Shown here piece after piece: positions 15,273 to 22,836 of a DNA stretch of 22,836 bases; within the stretch, counting starts at the first letter, position 1; each line of letters starts with the position of its first letter. A program made the position numbers and the translations under genes. Location of the stretch: the NCBI GenBank assembly GCA_964635545.1, contig CAZWOA010000054.1, positions 1 to 22,836 of the forward strand, given 5' to 3'. This DNA comes from JAGPIS01 sp964635545 (GTDB lineage: Bacteria; Bacteroidota; Bacteroidia; Bacteroidales; Marinilabiliaceae). The notes beneath the pieces are model-generated. The model made no database searches. It was not told where the DNA came from and saw only the letters and a list, made by a program, of their open reading frames with translations.

Positions 15273-18224
15273 TTAATCAAAAAGCTCCTTAATCTCCTCT
15301 GTTGTAAGGTCTTTAAGCGGATTGTCGGCAGTAATGAAATTATCGGCCAGCAAAAGCTTTTTCTCCTGCAATCTAAGGATTTTCTCTTCAATAGATTCGG
15401 TGGTTATAAACTTATACACAAACACATTTTTTGTCTGCCCTATACGGTGCGCCCTGTTAATGGCCTGTGCTTCGGCGGCGGGATTCCACCACGGATTGAG
15501 CACAAACACATAGTCGGCCTGCGTAAGGTTAAGCCCCACGCCACCTGCTTTTAACGATATGAGGAAAATTTTGCAATCATCATCATCGGTAAACTTGCTT
15601 ATAACCTTCTGCCTGTCGGTGGTAGCACCTGTAAGTTTGCTATAATTATAACCACGCACCACAAGTTGTTGTTCAATCAGCTCTATATCTTTAACAAACG
15701 ATGAGAATATTAAAAGCTTGTGTTTATCGCTAATAATATTGTCGATATGCTCGAGAATCTGCTCAAATTTGCCCGACGATCCTTCATAATCGGGGTTGGC
15801 AAGTTTGGGATGGTTTGCTATAAGTCTCAATCGTGTAAGGGCCTGCAACGCCATGAAAGATGCCTGGTTTAGCTTGGCATTCTCAAAATTACGCATCACC
15901 TCATTTCTAATTCCCGATTTCTCCCTGTTATATACCTGTTTCTGTTCGGGCGTCATATCGCAATAGAGTATCTGCTCGGTGATGGGAGGAAGGTCTTTTG
16001 CCACCATCTCCTTGGTGCGCCGTAATATGAAAGGCGATATTAACTTCTTAAGTTTCAACTCCTTCGCTTCATCCTTATTTTTATTGATAGGAATATCGAA
16101 ATGGTTCTTGAAGAAGTTGAGATTTCCCAGCAATCCCCTGTTCACAAACGACATTTGCGCCCAAAGGTCGGTGAGGCTGTTTTCAATGGGTGTACCACTA
16201 AGTACCAATCTGTGAGCCGCTTTTATTTCGCTTACCGCATAGTAAATCTTCGATGTTGGATTTTTTATATTCTGACTCTCATCCAATATTTGATACAGAA
16301 AATCGTACTTGCTAAGATACTCAATATCATTGCGTAATATACCATAGGTGGTAAGCACAACGTGGTAGTGGCGTAATATACGGCCTATTTCATTGCTTTT
16401 AATCCTACTATTGCCAATATAATGATACACCTTTAGTTGTGGAGCAAACCTACTTATCTCGCTGTGCCAGTTGTGTATCAACGAAGTAGGCATTACGATA
16501 ATTGAAGCAGGCAGATTGGTGCGGTTAAAGCCCTGTATCTGGTTATCGAAAAGAGAGCCTTGAACCATAGGCTGGTCACCATTTATGGTATTATCTTCTT
16601 TATTATTTTGATTATCATATACATTTGCCAGTAAAGCGATGGTTTGCAATGTTTTACCAAGACCCATATCATCTGCCAGAATACCACCCAGTCCGTATTT
16701 ATGCAACCTTGTCATCCATCCATAGCCTTCGAGCTGGTAAGGACGCATTACGGCATTAATGTTTTTGGGCTGTTCGGGATTTTCTTCATTGATAAAATTG
16801 GCCATTTCGCCTATTTTACTGTTCCAACTTTCACTTGCCGGTGCGTCATCATCCTCGGGTATAAGGCTAAAGTGCATCTTATCGAGCTGAATATTGTCGC
16901 CAATCACCTTGCCAAACTGCATTAAATCGGAAAAGTTGGTAAACCACTGCTGTGGAATGATAAAAATGAGGCCGTTGGGCAGTTTATACTCCCTTAAACC
17001 ATTAATAATATTGTGCCGGAACTTTATAAACGGTATTTTGTATTCGCCCACAATGACTTCTGCATATATATCAAACCAATCTTCTCGAGCCGTTCTGGTA
17101 ATTTTCAGTTCCACCTCTTTGGTATAATACACCACCTTTTTATCGTTCTGTATCAGCTCAATATCATTTTCGGCAAGCAGTTGGCTATTCTCATTTATCC
17201 ACTCCATGATATTGTATATCATCACATCATCCCGTCTCACTTCAGGAATAAATATTGAAGACGAAACTGAGTTTGTCAGCTCCATGCTTTTAAGTAGCGA
17301 AGCTACTTCAGACTCCCACCGCTTGTCACGCTTGAATTTATAAAGCACATATCGGCCGTTCTCTATCTTGGTGTCCACGAAAACTGCCGAACTCCCTCCG
17401 GCTTCATATTTTCTGTCGTCATACTTGAACATCAGCATCAATATGGATTGCATATCCAAGCCATGTTCGAGCGATAGTACAGCTTTACGGCTCACCTCTT
17501 TGTTCTTAATATCGAAACCTGATGCCGACACCTCATGGTCGCGCACACAGTTTTCAACAAAAGTTGTCATGTACTTCTCCACCAGGTTGGCAGGAACTTT
17601 TATCTCCTCCTTAGAAGTGAATGGTCTAAACTTTTTAGAGTCTATATTTTCAAATCTATATAAGTGATGATTTATTATCAGTGCTGCCGGATTACAGGTA
17701 ATCTCCTCAATATCCTTCTTTAGTACCGAAATTTTCTCATTCTCTTCCGATATGGCAAGTGTGTACGAAAGTCCTTCATCGGTAAGAATGAAGTTGAACA
17801 CCGCTTTGCTATATTCGGCACCAATCACAACCTGGTCCGACCGGTATAGGTTACTGTAAGTAATTCTTTTTATAAAAGCCGGCACATTACTGGCAGCAAT
17901 TAGTTCGAATGCCTTAGTTATGTGCTTCTCTATATAAGGTTTTATATATTTCTCAATATTTTCTTCGGTAAGGTTATCAAAAAAGGATTTCAGGGTTTTA
18001 TCGCGCGAGAATTGCTTAAAAATTGCCTGTTCATTTATTTTGTACAGTCTCTCAATAATCTCCTTCTCAATACCCGTAAAAGAGTACTTACCCTCTTTGA
18101 GATGCGACGGCAACACCTGCTCCACAAGAGTTATGGCAGGCTCATTCTCAAATGAAACGATAAAAGGGATGGCCACATAGCCAAGGTTCTTTTTTTCAGT
18201 TATAATAATGGAAAGCTGTTCCAT
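15273..18224 (-). CDS. SNF2-family DEAD/DEAH-box helicase-like ATPase
   Basis: 983 residues. The first 490 form an uncharacterised region with no clear SWIM zinc-finger cysteines. The SNF2 N-lobe starts at MRPYQLEGYGWM (493-504), with Walker A DDMGLGKT (518-525), motif II DESQ (648-651) in place of DEAH/DEGH, and LSGTPIEN (675-682). The C-lobe has LLIFSSFVKDIELIE (838-852), SLKAGGVGLNLT (890-901) and the arginine-finger helix QAINRAHRIGQ (920-930). SNF2 proteins are double-stranded DNA translocases that remodel protein-DNA complexes or help RNA polymerase recycling, as RapA does. The bacterial SNF2 group found widely in Bacteroidota has no firm role. No restriction-modification or DISARM-like genes adjoin it, so I treat it as the ordinary chromosomal copy. 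Confidence 0.93.
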   Translation of the reverse strand: MEQLSIIITEKKNLGYVAIPFIVSFENEPAITLVEQVLPSHLKEGKYSFTGIEKEIIERLYKINEQAIFKQFSRDKTLKSFFDNLTEENIEKYIKPYIEKHITKAFELIAASNVPAFIKRITYSNLYRSDQVVIGAEYSKAVFNFILTDEGLSYTLAISEENEKISVLKKDIEEITCNPAALIINHHLYRFENIDSKKFRPFTSKEEIKVPANLVEKYMTTFVENCVRDHEVSASGFDIKNKEVSRKAVLSLEHGLDMQSILMLMFKYDDRKYEAGGSSAVFVDTKIENGRYVLYKFKRDKRWESEVASLLKSMELTNSVSSSIFIPEVRRDDVMIYNIMEWINENSQLLAENDIELIQNDKKVVYYTKEVELKITRTAREDWFDIYAEVIVGEYKIPFIKFRHNIINGLREYKLPNGLIFIIPQQWFTNFSDLMQFGKVIGDNIQLDKMHFSLIPEDDDAPASESWNSKIGEMANFINEENPEQPKNINAVMRPYQLEGYGWMTRLHKYGLGGILADDMGLGKTLQTIALLANVYDNQNNKEDNTINGDQPMVQGSLFDNQIQGFNRTNLPASIIVMPTSLIHNWHSEISRFAPQLKVYHYIGNSRIKSNEIGRILRHYHVVLTTYGILRNDIEYLSKYDFLYQILDESQNIKNPTSKIYYAVSEIKAAHRLVLSGTPIENSLTDLWAQMSFVNRGLLGNLNFFKNHFDIPINKNKDEAKELKLKKLISPFILRRTKEMVAKDLPPITEQILYCDMTPEQKQVYNREKSGIRNEVMRNFENAKLNQASFMALQALTRLRLIANHPKLANPDYEGSSGKFEQILEHIDNIISDKHKLLIFSSFVKDIELIEQQLVVRGYNYSKLTGATTDRQKVISKFTDDDDCKIFLISLKAGGVGLNLTQADYVFVLNPWWNPAAEAQAINRAHRIGQTKNVFVYKFITTESIEEKILRLQEKKLLLADNFITADNPLKDLTTEEIKELFD

Positions 18225-18265
18225 AATCTTATCACAATTGTTGAAATTTAGTGTTCATAAGAGAG

Positions 18266-18273
18266 CAAAAATA
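18266..18273 (-). promoter_or_regulatory. Possible -7 box for the SNF2 gene
   Basis: The minus strand reads TATTTTTG (TAnnTTTG match), 41 bp before the start. No -33 TTG is visible at the right distance. Confidence 0.35.
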
Positions 18274-18372
18274 GTTTAATAATTGTTATTTGTACCATAT
18301 TCCATCTTTTAATTTGAACTTTTCAGCCCGATGTTGGTCTTATCTTCTGATATACATTAATAATGAATTTTG

Positions 18373-18996
18373 ATGAGTAAAAGATTGAATCACCTAATCA
18401 TATTAGCGCACCCATCCGGTGGCAGTTTCAGTCACCAAGTTGCACAAGCATTGGTGGCGCAAGGAGAGGAGAATAACTGGGATGTAACATTGCGCGATTT
18501 ATATGAGACGCAGTTCGACCCGGTGCTGTCGGCCGATGATTTAAGCATGCTTTATAGAGGTAAAACACCTGCCGATATTCTTGAGGAGCAGAAGCTTGTA
18601 TCGGCTGCCGATATGGTAACATTTATATATCCAATGTGGTGGACCGGCTTTCCGGCCATTATGAAAGGCTATATTGACAGGGTATTTTCCTACGGATATG
18701 CCTACAAATCGATAAATGGAGCTATTGAAGGCTTGCTGAAAGGCAAAAAGGTATATATATACACCTCGATGGGCAATGATATAGCCCGCTATGATGAGGC
18801 TAACCTAACGGAAGCCTTCAAGAAGATACACAGTGATGAGATATTTGGTTTCTGCGGAATGGAAGTGGTTGACCATCAATATTTCGAGAAGATAACATCG
18901 GCAAGTAAGCAGCAGATAGAGAAGTATATTGACGATATATTAAAGCAATATCCGGCTGCTGTTAGTATTTCGTCAACTTGCTGTAATTGTAAATGA
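18373..18996 (+). CDS. NAD(P)H oxidoreductase, flavodoxin-like fold (NQO1/KefF/MdaB type)
   Basis: 207 residues from the ATG at 18373; a TTG one codon upstream is less likely. The N-terminal LIILAHPSGGSFSHQVAQAL is the FMN/FAD phosphate-binding loop of this family. TFIYPMWWTGFPAIMKGYIDRVFSYGYAY is the conserved flavin-contacting segment, and YIYTSMGND follows. Family members reduce quinones or other acceptors with two electrons from NAD(P)H in the cytoplasm. The C-terminus ends with a short cysteine cluster (C203, C204 and C206, reading STCCNCK), which is not typical of the family and could bind metal or sense thiols. Monocistronic, divergent from the SNF2 gene and convergent with the small-protein cassette. 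Confidence 0.88.
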   Translation: MSKRLNHLIILAHPSGGSFSHQVAQALVAQGEENNWDVTLRDLYETQFDPVLSADDLSMLYRGKTPADILEEQKLVSAADMVTFIYPMWWTGFPAIMKGYIDRVFSYGYAYKSINGAIEGLLKGKKVYIYTSMGNDIARYDEANLTEAFKKIHSDEIFGFCGMEVVDHQYFEKITSASKQQIEKYIDDILKQYPAAVSISSTCCNCK

Positions 18997-19022
18997 TACA
19001 GGTTATTATTTGAATATTTAGT

Positions 19023-19256
19023 TTAATATTGTTTTTGTCGTTTACCAAGCCATCGGCCGATTATTTTAAATAGTTGTGCCGATGTTTTTTTTATCACCAT
19101 ATCCATAATATTGGCAGGGTTAAGCATATACTGAAAAGCGAGGGAATGAAGCCTCATTTTCTGACGTGTAAAGTCTATTCTATTCGTCAGCTCATCGTTA
19201 AGACTATCAAGGTCGTCGAGCGTCTCAATATTGTGTATTTTATTATTCAAATTCAT
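19023..19256 (-). CDS. Small basic protein, third gene of the YtxH/holin-like cassette
   Basis: 77 residues from the ATG at 19256; a TTG at 19265 would add three. I do not recognise a family. The first half is acidic and polar (NIETLDDLDSLNDELTNRID) and predicted helical. The second has an amphipathic or weakly hydrophobic helix (HSLAFQYMLNPANIMDMV) and a basic C-terminus (GRWLGKRQKQY). It starts 17 bp after the stop of the membrane-protein gene. Position and basic tail recall the small YqjK-like third gene of the E. coli yqjDEK cluster, but this is analogy of layout only. Confidence 0.6.
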   Translation of the reverse strand: MNLNNKIHNIETLDDLDSLNDELTNRIDFTRQKMRLHSLAFQYMLNPANIMDMVIKKTSAQLFKIIGRWLGKRQKQY

Positions 19257-19273
19257 CAGTATCAAGCTGTTTG

Positions 19274-19639
19274 TTAATTGTTTTTTTCTCTGTTTTGGGC
19301 ACCAAATATAAAGTTGATAACCATTTTTACTATCGGCTTTTCAAAGAATTTCTTCTGCATCTTCCATAGTATCAATGCTATAATAATAAATAGCAGCGTG
19401 ATAATTCCAAAACCTACTCCTTTAATTTCAAAGAAAGAGTCGATAAAGTTGGCCAGGGCAAAAGAGGCAAATATCAATATAATTAAAGTGAGGTTGGTGA
19501 AGATGAAAACCTTCAACAGCCCTATTAATATTTTAGATAACACCCTGGCACCCTTTATCTTGTAGGAAAGCACGAAAAGGTCGAGCAACTCTTTAGAGTC
19601 GTCAATTGTTTCGTTGAGTTCTTTTTTCAAATCATCCAT
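19274..19639 (-). CDS. Phage-holin-family / YqjE-like membrane protein
   Basis: 121 residues. A charged N-terminal helix (about 1-25, rich in D/E/K) leads to two strong transmembrane segments near 43-66 and 76-93, separated by a short loop, and a basic C-terminal tail (KMQKKFFEKPIVKMVINFIFG). This is the layout of the Phage_holin_3_6/YqjE superfamily. Despite the name, chromosomal copies are not lysis proteins but small inner-membrane proteins of unclear role. It is the middle gene of a three-gene minus-strand cassette, 20 bp after ytxH-like and 17 bp before the small basic protein. Confidence 0.75.
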   Translation of the reverse strand: MDDLKKELNETIDDSKELLDLFVLSYKIKGARVLSKILIGLLKVFIFTNLTLIILIFASFALANFIDSFFEIKGVGFGIITLLFIIIALILWKMQKKFFEKPIVKMVINFIFGAQNREKNN

Positions 19640-19659
19640 TCTGTAGCTTTGAAAGATGT

Positions 19660-19917
19660 TTATTCGGCACTTAACTGCGCCATTACCTGCTTAATTTTTT
19701 CCTCCAGAAGGTCGATTCTCTCTTTCAATCCCTCACCAGCCTCACCACCTGCAAAACGGGCTTTGAGCTGTTTAAGTTCTTCATACAGATAGTCGAGTTT
19801 AGCCTTTAGGGCAGCCCTCGTTTCGGTTCCTTTGGCCGGTGCAAAAAGGAGTGCAAGTGAAGCACCTACCACTGCTCCGGTAATTAAACCACCCAGAAAA
19901 CTTGTTGTGCTATTCAT
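19660..19917 (-). CDS. YtxH domain-containing small protein
   Basis: 85 residues. The N-terminal hydrophobic Gly/Ala-rich helix GGLITGAVVGASLALLFAP followed by AKGTETRAALKAK is the YtxH signature (LLFAPxxGxExR). The remainder is a predicted coiled coil (YEELKQLKARF, RIDLLEEKIKQVMAQL). YtxH proteins are small envelope-associated proteins, stress-induced in several bacteria. First gene of the cassette and divergent from relA. Confidence 0.87.
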   Translation of the reverse strand: MNSTTSFLGGLITGAVVGASLALLFAPAKGTETRAALKAKLDYLYEELKQLKARFAGGEAGEGLKERIDLLEEKIKQVMAQLSAE

Positions 19918-19985
19918 ATCGATAATATTATAAGGTTAATAAGCCCTAAAAATCAGTCAGCGAATTACAAATTACAAGGCTTATG

Positions 19986-19993
19986 CAAAAGTA
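19986..19993 (-). promoter_or_regulatory. -7 box for the YtxH cassette
   Basis: The minus strand reads TACTTTTG, an exact TAnnTTTG match, 68 bp before the ytxH-like start. The -33 element is not evident. The rest of the 245-bp divergent region to relA is AT-rich without other clear sites. Confidence 0.4.
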
Positions 19994-20162
19994 TTATATA
20001 AAAATAGTGAATTTTAAGCGCATTGTCAAAAGTGGAGTGTAAATAATTTTTCATACTACCGATGATGCAATAGTTTGTTAAAAATTGCTGTATGATACTT
20101 TTATATTATACTATCATAATCTGTTTTGCTTATATTTACACTAACAATTATACAAGTTGGTT

Positions 20163-22370
20163 ATGGTTAATACTGAATATACGGTAAAAGATTTGCAGCG
20201 AGCATACCGCAGGTTATTGGAGGCAACATCATCCATCAGGCAGCCCGATGATATAAAGCTGATACGCAAATTGATGCGCGAGGGATCCTACACCGTAGGT
20301 TCAAGTGATGAAAAGCAGGCTTTCTACTTCTCATTGCTTCATACCATGGATGTGGGCACTTCAGTAGTATCGGAACTTGGCCTTGGGCGCACGTCGGTTA
20401 TTTGTGCTTTACTATATGAGAGCACCCTATACTCCAATCTGCCACTGGATAGAATTGAGGATATATTTGGTACTCAGGTGCGCACAATTACCGAAGGTCT
20501 TCGTAAAGTCGCCGAGTTATACCACAAATCGAATGCAGTGCAGAATGAGAACTTCCGCAAGCTGTTAATGACTCTGGCACAGGACTTAAGGGTTATCCTG
20601 ATAATCATTGCCGACAGGCTTAACACGATGCGTAAATTGTCGTCGTTCGATATAGATGCACGCCAGAGCATCAGTGCCGAAGTGGGTTACCTCTATGCGC
20701 CAATGGCTCACCGGATGGGACTTTATGCCATAAAATCGGAGATGGAAGATTTGGTGATGAAATTCACCAATCGCGAGATGTATTCCAATATAGCACGCAA
20801 ACTGAATGAAACCAAGCGGGCACGCGACAAGTATATAAAAGAGTTTATCGACCCACTCAAGGAAACACTTGAAAAACAAGGCTTTAACTTTGAGATTAAA
20901 GGGCGCACAAAAACTATTCACTCCATCTACAACAAGATAAAAAAATCGAATGTGGAGTTTGAACAGGTTTACGACCTTTTTGCAATACGCATTATATTGG
21001 ATTGTCCTCTCGAGCAGGAGAAAGCCGAGTGCTGGCGAGTATATTCGCTAGTTACCGATAAGTATCAACCCAATCCCAGCAGGCTTCGCGACTGGCTTTC
21101 AGTGCCCAAGAGCAACGGATATGAGTCGCTTCACACCACCGTGTTTGGCCCTGAAGATAAATGGGTAGAGGTGCAGATACGCACCCGCAGGATGGATGAA
21201 GTGGCCGAAAAAGGATTTGCCGCTCACTGGAAATATAAAGGAGTGAGGAGCGAACAAGGCATGGATGAGTGGCTGAAAAACATTCGTGAAGTACTTGATA
21301 ATCCGGAACATAACTCGGTTGAGTTCATCGATGACTTTAGGCTCAATCTTTATGATGAAGAGGTGTTTATATTCACCCCAAGAGGCGATTTAAAGCGGCT
21401 TCGTAAAGGAGCCACCGTGCTCGATTTTGCTTTTGATGTGCATACCGAAGTGGGTAAAAAATGTATTGGAGCCAAAGTTAACCAACGCAATGTGCCAATA
21501 AAGTATGTGCTGCGCAATGGCGACCAGATAGAGATACAAACCGCCAATCATCAGCAACCCAAGCAGGATTGGCTCAATATTGTGGTAACTTCAAAAGCCA
21601 AAACGAAGCTAAAACAGGCACTTAAAGAGATACAGTATAAGCAGTCGGAGATAGGACGTGAGTTATTGGTGCGAAGGTTAAAAAACTGGAAATTAGAACT
21701 TACCGACCAGTTACTTCATCAATTAGTTAAGGGGTTTGGATATAAAAATGTTCACGACTTTTTATGCGATGTTGGTAATGAAAAGCTGGGCGTATCGCAG
21801 GTTAAGGATTTCATAGCAATGCAGTCGCGTAAGGAGCAGGAGTCATTAGACCAGCAGCGCTCCAGCTCGGCCGAGAATTTTGTGACATCTACTCCCGATA
21901 GTACCTACACCGGTAACGATGTACTGATGATTGATAAGGATCTTACCAATGTTGATTATAGACTTGCGAAATGCTGCAGTCCCATATTTGGAGATGCCAT
22001 TTTCGGGTTTATATCGGCTGCAGGCGGCATAAAAATCCACCGCGAGCAGTGTCCTAATGCACCCGAGATGCACAGCCGGTTTGGCTACCGCATAGTGAAG
22101 GCACAATGGACGGGCGGCACGGCAGGCAGTTACCAGGCCACATTTAGGGTGATAGGCGAGGATGATATTGGTATTGTAACCAACATATCGCAGGTTATAA
22201 GCAAAGAGACAAACGTAAAGATGCGCTCGGTTACGGTAAACTCAAAAGAGAGCTTCTTTGAGGGTGATGTGTCTGTAACAGTGAATAATGTGGATGTGCT
22301 TTCATCACTCATGAAGAAGATAAAAGCCATAAAAGGAGTGCATTCGGTATCGAGGATTGATGGGTTTTGA
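20163..22370 (+). CDS. relA: Long RelA/SpoT homolog; (p)ppGpp synthetase with degenerate hydrolase domain
   Basis: 735 residues from the ATG at 20163. The N-terminal hydrolase-like domain (about 1-180) keeps H60 and the IADRL aspartate (D151), but the catalytic HD pair is replaced: canonical ALLHDxxED reads ALLYESTLY (Y85, E86). It is therefore probably hydrolase-inactive. The synthetase domain (about 230-360) is intact: RTKTIHSIYNKIKK, YDLFAIRII, PKSNGYESLHTT and EVQIRTRRMDE. The loop RXKD (bifunctional) or EXDD (RelA-only) reads RLRD, nearer the bifunctional type. TGS (EEVFIFTPRGDLKRL), a cysteine/histidine zinc-finger region (AKCCSP, IHREQCP) and a C-terminal ACT domain follow, as in ribosome-associated enzymes. 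It makes the stringent-response alarmone. Confidence 0.93.
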   Translation: MVNTEYTVKDLQRAYRRLLEATSSIRQPDDIKLIRKLMREGSYTVGSSDEKQAFYFSLLHTMDVGTSVVSELGLGRTSVICALLYESTLYSNLPLDRIEDIFGTQVRTITEGLRKVAELYHKSNAVQNENFRKLLMTLAQDLRVILIIIADRLNTMRKLSSFDIDARQSISAEVGYLYAPMAHRMGLYAIKSEMEDLVMKFTNREMYSNIARKLNETKRARDKYIKEFIDPLKETLEKQGFNFEIKGRTKTIHSIYNKIKKSNVEFEQVYDLFAIRIILDCPLEQEKAECWRVYSLVTDKYQPNPSRLRDWLSVPKSNGYESLHTTVFGPEDKWVEVQIRTRRMDEVAEKGFAAHWKYKGVRSEQGMDEWLKNIREVLDNPEHNSVEFIDDFRLNLYDEEVFIFTPRGDLKRLRKGATVLDFAFDVHTEVGKKCIGAKVNQRNVPIKYVLRNGDQIEIQTANHQQPKQDWLNIVVTSKAKTKLKQALKEIQYKQSEIGRELLVRRLKNWKLELTDQLLHQLVKGFGYKNVHDFLCDVGNEKLGVSQVKDFIAMQSRKEQESLDQQRSSSAENFVTSTPDSTYTGNDVLMIDKDLTNVDYRLAKCCSPIFGDAIFGFISAAGGIKIHREQCPNAPEMHSRFGYRIVKAQWTGGTAGSYQATFRVIGEDDIGIVTNISQVISKETNVKMRSVTVNSKESFFEGDVSVTVNNVDVLSSLMKKIKAIKGVHSVSRIDGF

Positions 22371-22576
22371 GAAGTTGAATAGTTTAAAGAGTTCAATAGT
22401 TAAAGTGTTCAAAAGTTGAAGAGACATAAAAGTTTCGAGAGTAGCGAAAGGGGCGAGAGTTTCGAGAGTAGCGAGAGGGAGGGGTGAAGAGTTAAAGAGT
22501 TCAATAGTTATCGAGAGTTTCGAGAGTAGCGAGAGGGAGGGGTGAAGAGTTAAAGAGTTCAATAGTTAAAATATGG
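22371..22576. repeat. Purine-rich simple-repeat region
   Basis: Directly after the relA stop the plus strand becomes almost only A, G and T, built from 8-9 bp words of the form AGTTnAAn (agttgaat, agttcaat, agttaaag) and GAGAGTTTC/GAGAGTAGC. No gene is credible here, and open frames across it are repetitive. Confidence 0.8.
22454..22568. repeat. Exact 57-bp tandem duplication
   Basis: Positions 22454-22510 and 22512-22568 are identical over 57 bp and separated by one T (period 58). Each copy starts CGAGAGTTTCGAGAGTAGCG and ends TTCAATAGTTA. A degenerate relative lies just upstream (22432-22450). Perfect identity implies recent duplication or ongoing slippage. Confidence 0.93.
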
Positions 22577-22760
22577 TCAAAGAGTTGCCGCTGGGGCTGC
22601 TGAAGTAGGAACATTTATAGGCATTGCAAATGCCATTCCAACAGCCCGCTCGTTGCAAGCGAGGGGCAGAGGGAGTTCAAGAGTTAAAGGGTTCAAGAGT
22701 TGAATAGCGAAAGAATAGCCGCCGGGGCGGCTTGCTGCAAGCGAGGGGAAGGGGATGATA
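22577..22760. repeat. Palindrome-rich segment, possible interspersed repeat
   Basis: Perfect or near-perfect palindromes: GGCATT-gca-AATGCC (22620-22634), AGCCGCC-gg-GGCGGCT (22717-22732) and CTTGC-t-GCAAG (22732-22742). The word GCAAGCGAGGGG occurs at 22655-22666 and 22738-22749, and GCCGCyGGGGC occurs twice. The GC content is far above its surroundings. It looks like a compound interspersed repeat, but only one locus is visible. Confidence 0.6.
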
Positions 22761-22800
22761 GAGCCCATAATGATAGCTATGATTAAGCCTTTATTTTCAT

Positions 22801-22829
22801 AAAAAAGCAAATTTTTCTGGCTTATTTGC
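22801..22829 (-). terminator. Possible terminator of a minus-strand gene beyond the right edge
   Basis: On the minus strand GCAAAT, an 11-nt loop and ATTTGC (22829-22807) are followed by TTTTTT (22806-22801). The stem is short and AT-rich. 22761-22800 holds no gene. Confidence 0.35.
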
Positions 22830-22836
22830 ATATTAA

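Noticed and set aside
15273..18224. Anti-phage system based on the SNF2 helicase
   Set aside because: No methyltransferase, nuclease or other defence partner adjoins it, and a DUF2807 envelope protein and an oxidoreductase flank it.
19274..19639. Prophage lysis module, because of the holin-like protein
   Set aside because: No endolysin, integrase or structural phage gene is nearby; two-helix proteins of this type are common chromosomal membrane proteins.
22305..22562. Minus-strand 85-codon frame as a real gene
   Set aside because: It overlaps the end of relA and then translates the simple repeat into Leu/Ser/Thr-rich periodic sequence.
22577..22831. Minus-strand 84-codon frame as a real gene
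   Set aside because: It runs through palindromes and repeat words, has no recognisable domain, and its composition reflects the repeat block.

Overview
The window looks like chromosomal DNA of a Bacteroidota bacterium, most likely order Bacteroidales. The evidence is the AT-rich intergenic DNA, several matches to the Bacteroidota -7 promoter box (TAnnTTTG) with few Shine-Dalgarno sites, two secreted proteins ending in type IX secretion (T9SS) type A sorting domains, and typical versions of PurC, AsnA, the short RsmI-like methyltransferase and the DUF2807 'head GIN' protein. A run of exactly 100 N (4872-4971) marks a scaffold gap, so this is a draft assembly or metagenome bin. There are no rRNA or tRNA genes, no CRISPR array and no complete insertion sequence.

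Layout. 1-2456 (minus): mazG, a class IV aminotransferase and an MscS channel cut by the left edge, tightly packed. 2582-5406 (plus): a PhoH ATPase, purC overlapping it, a YciB/IspZ-like membrane protein broken by the gap, and a Nudix hydrolase whose start lies in the gap. 5411-6115 (minus): RsmI-like methyltransferase. 6246-7518 (plus): PhnP-like metallo-hydrolase and YbaK-type deacylase. 7519-8035: a 517-bp non-coding region with a 33-bp-phased array of small dyads leading into a promoter and a GTG-started AAA+/DUF4143 ATPase (8036-9229). 9226-10407 (minus): MFS transporter. 10589-11632 (plus): asnA, sharing a strong hairpin terminator with the convergent cellulase operon (14185-11718, minus: a carbohydrate-binding-like protein, then a GH9 endoglucanase, both T9SS cargo). 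This operon has a LacI/GalR-type operator over its predicted promoter. 14549-18224 (minus): SNF2 helicase then DUF2807 protein. 18373-18996 (plus): NAD(P)H oxidoreductase. 19023-19917 (minus): YtxH, holin-like/YqjE-like and small-protein cassette. 20163-22370 (plus): long RelA/SpoT homolog with a degenerate hydrolase site. 22371-22836: purine-rich simple repeats, an exact 57-bp tandem duplication and GC-rich palindromes.

Most genes are housekeeping. The distinctive parts are the phased dyad array in front of the DUF4143 ATPase, the cellulase/binding-protein pair with its apparent sugar-responsive operator, the RelA homolog that has lost its HD pair, and the repeat block at the right end. I do not see a clearly new multi-gene defence or mobile system. 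The dyad array plus ATPase is the best candidate for an undescribed regulatory or DNA-binding arrangement.
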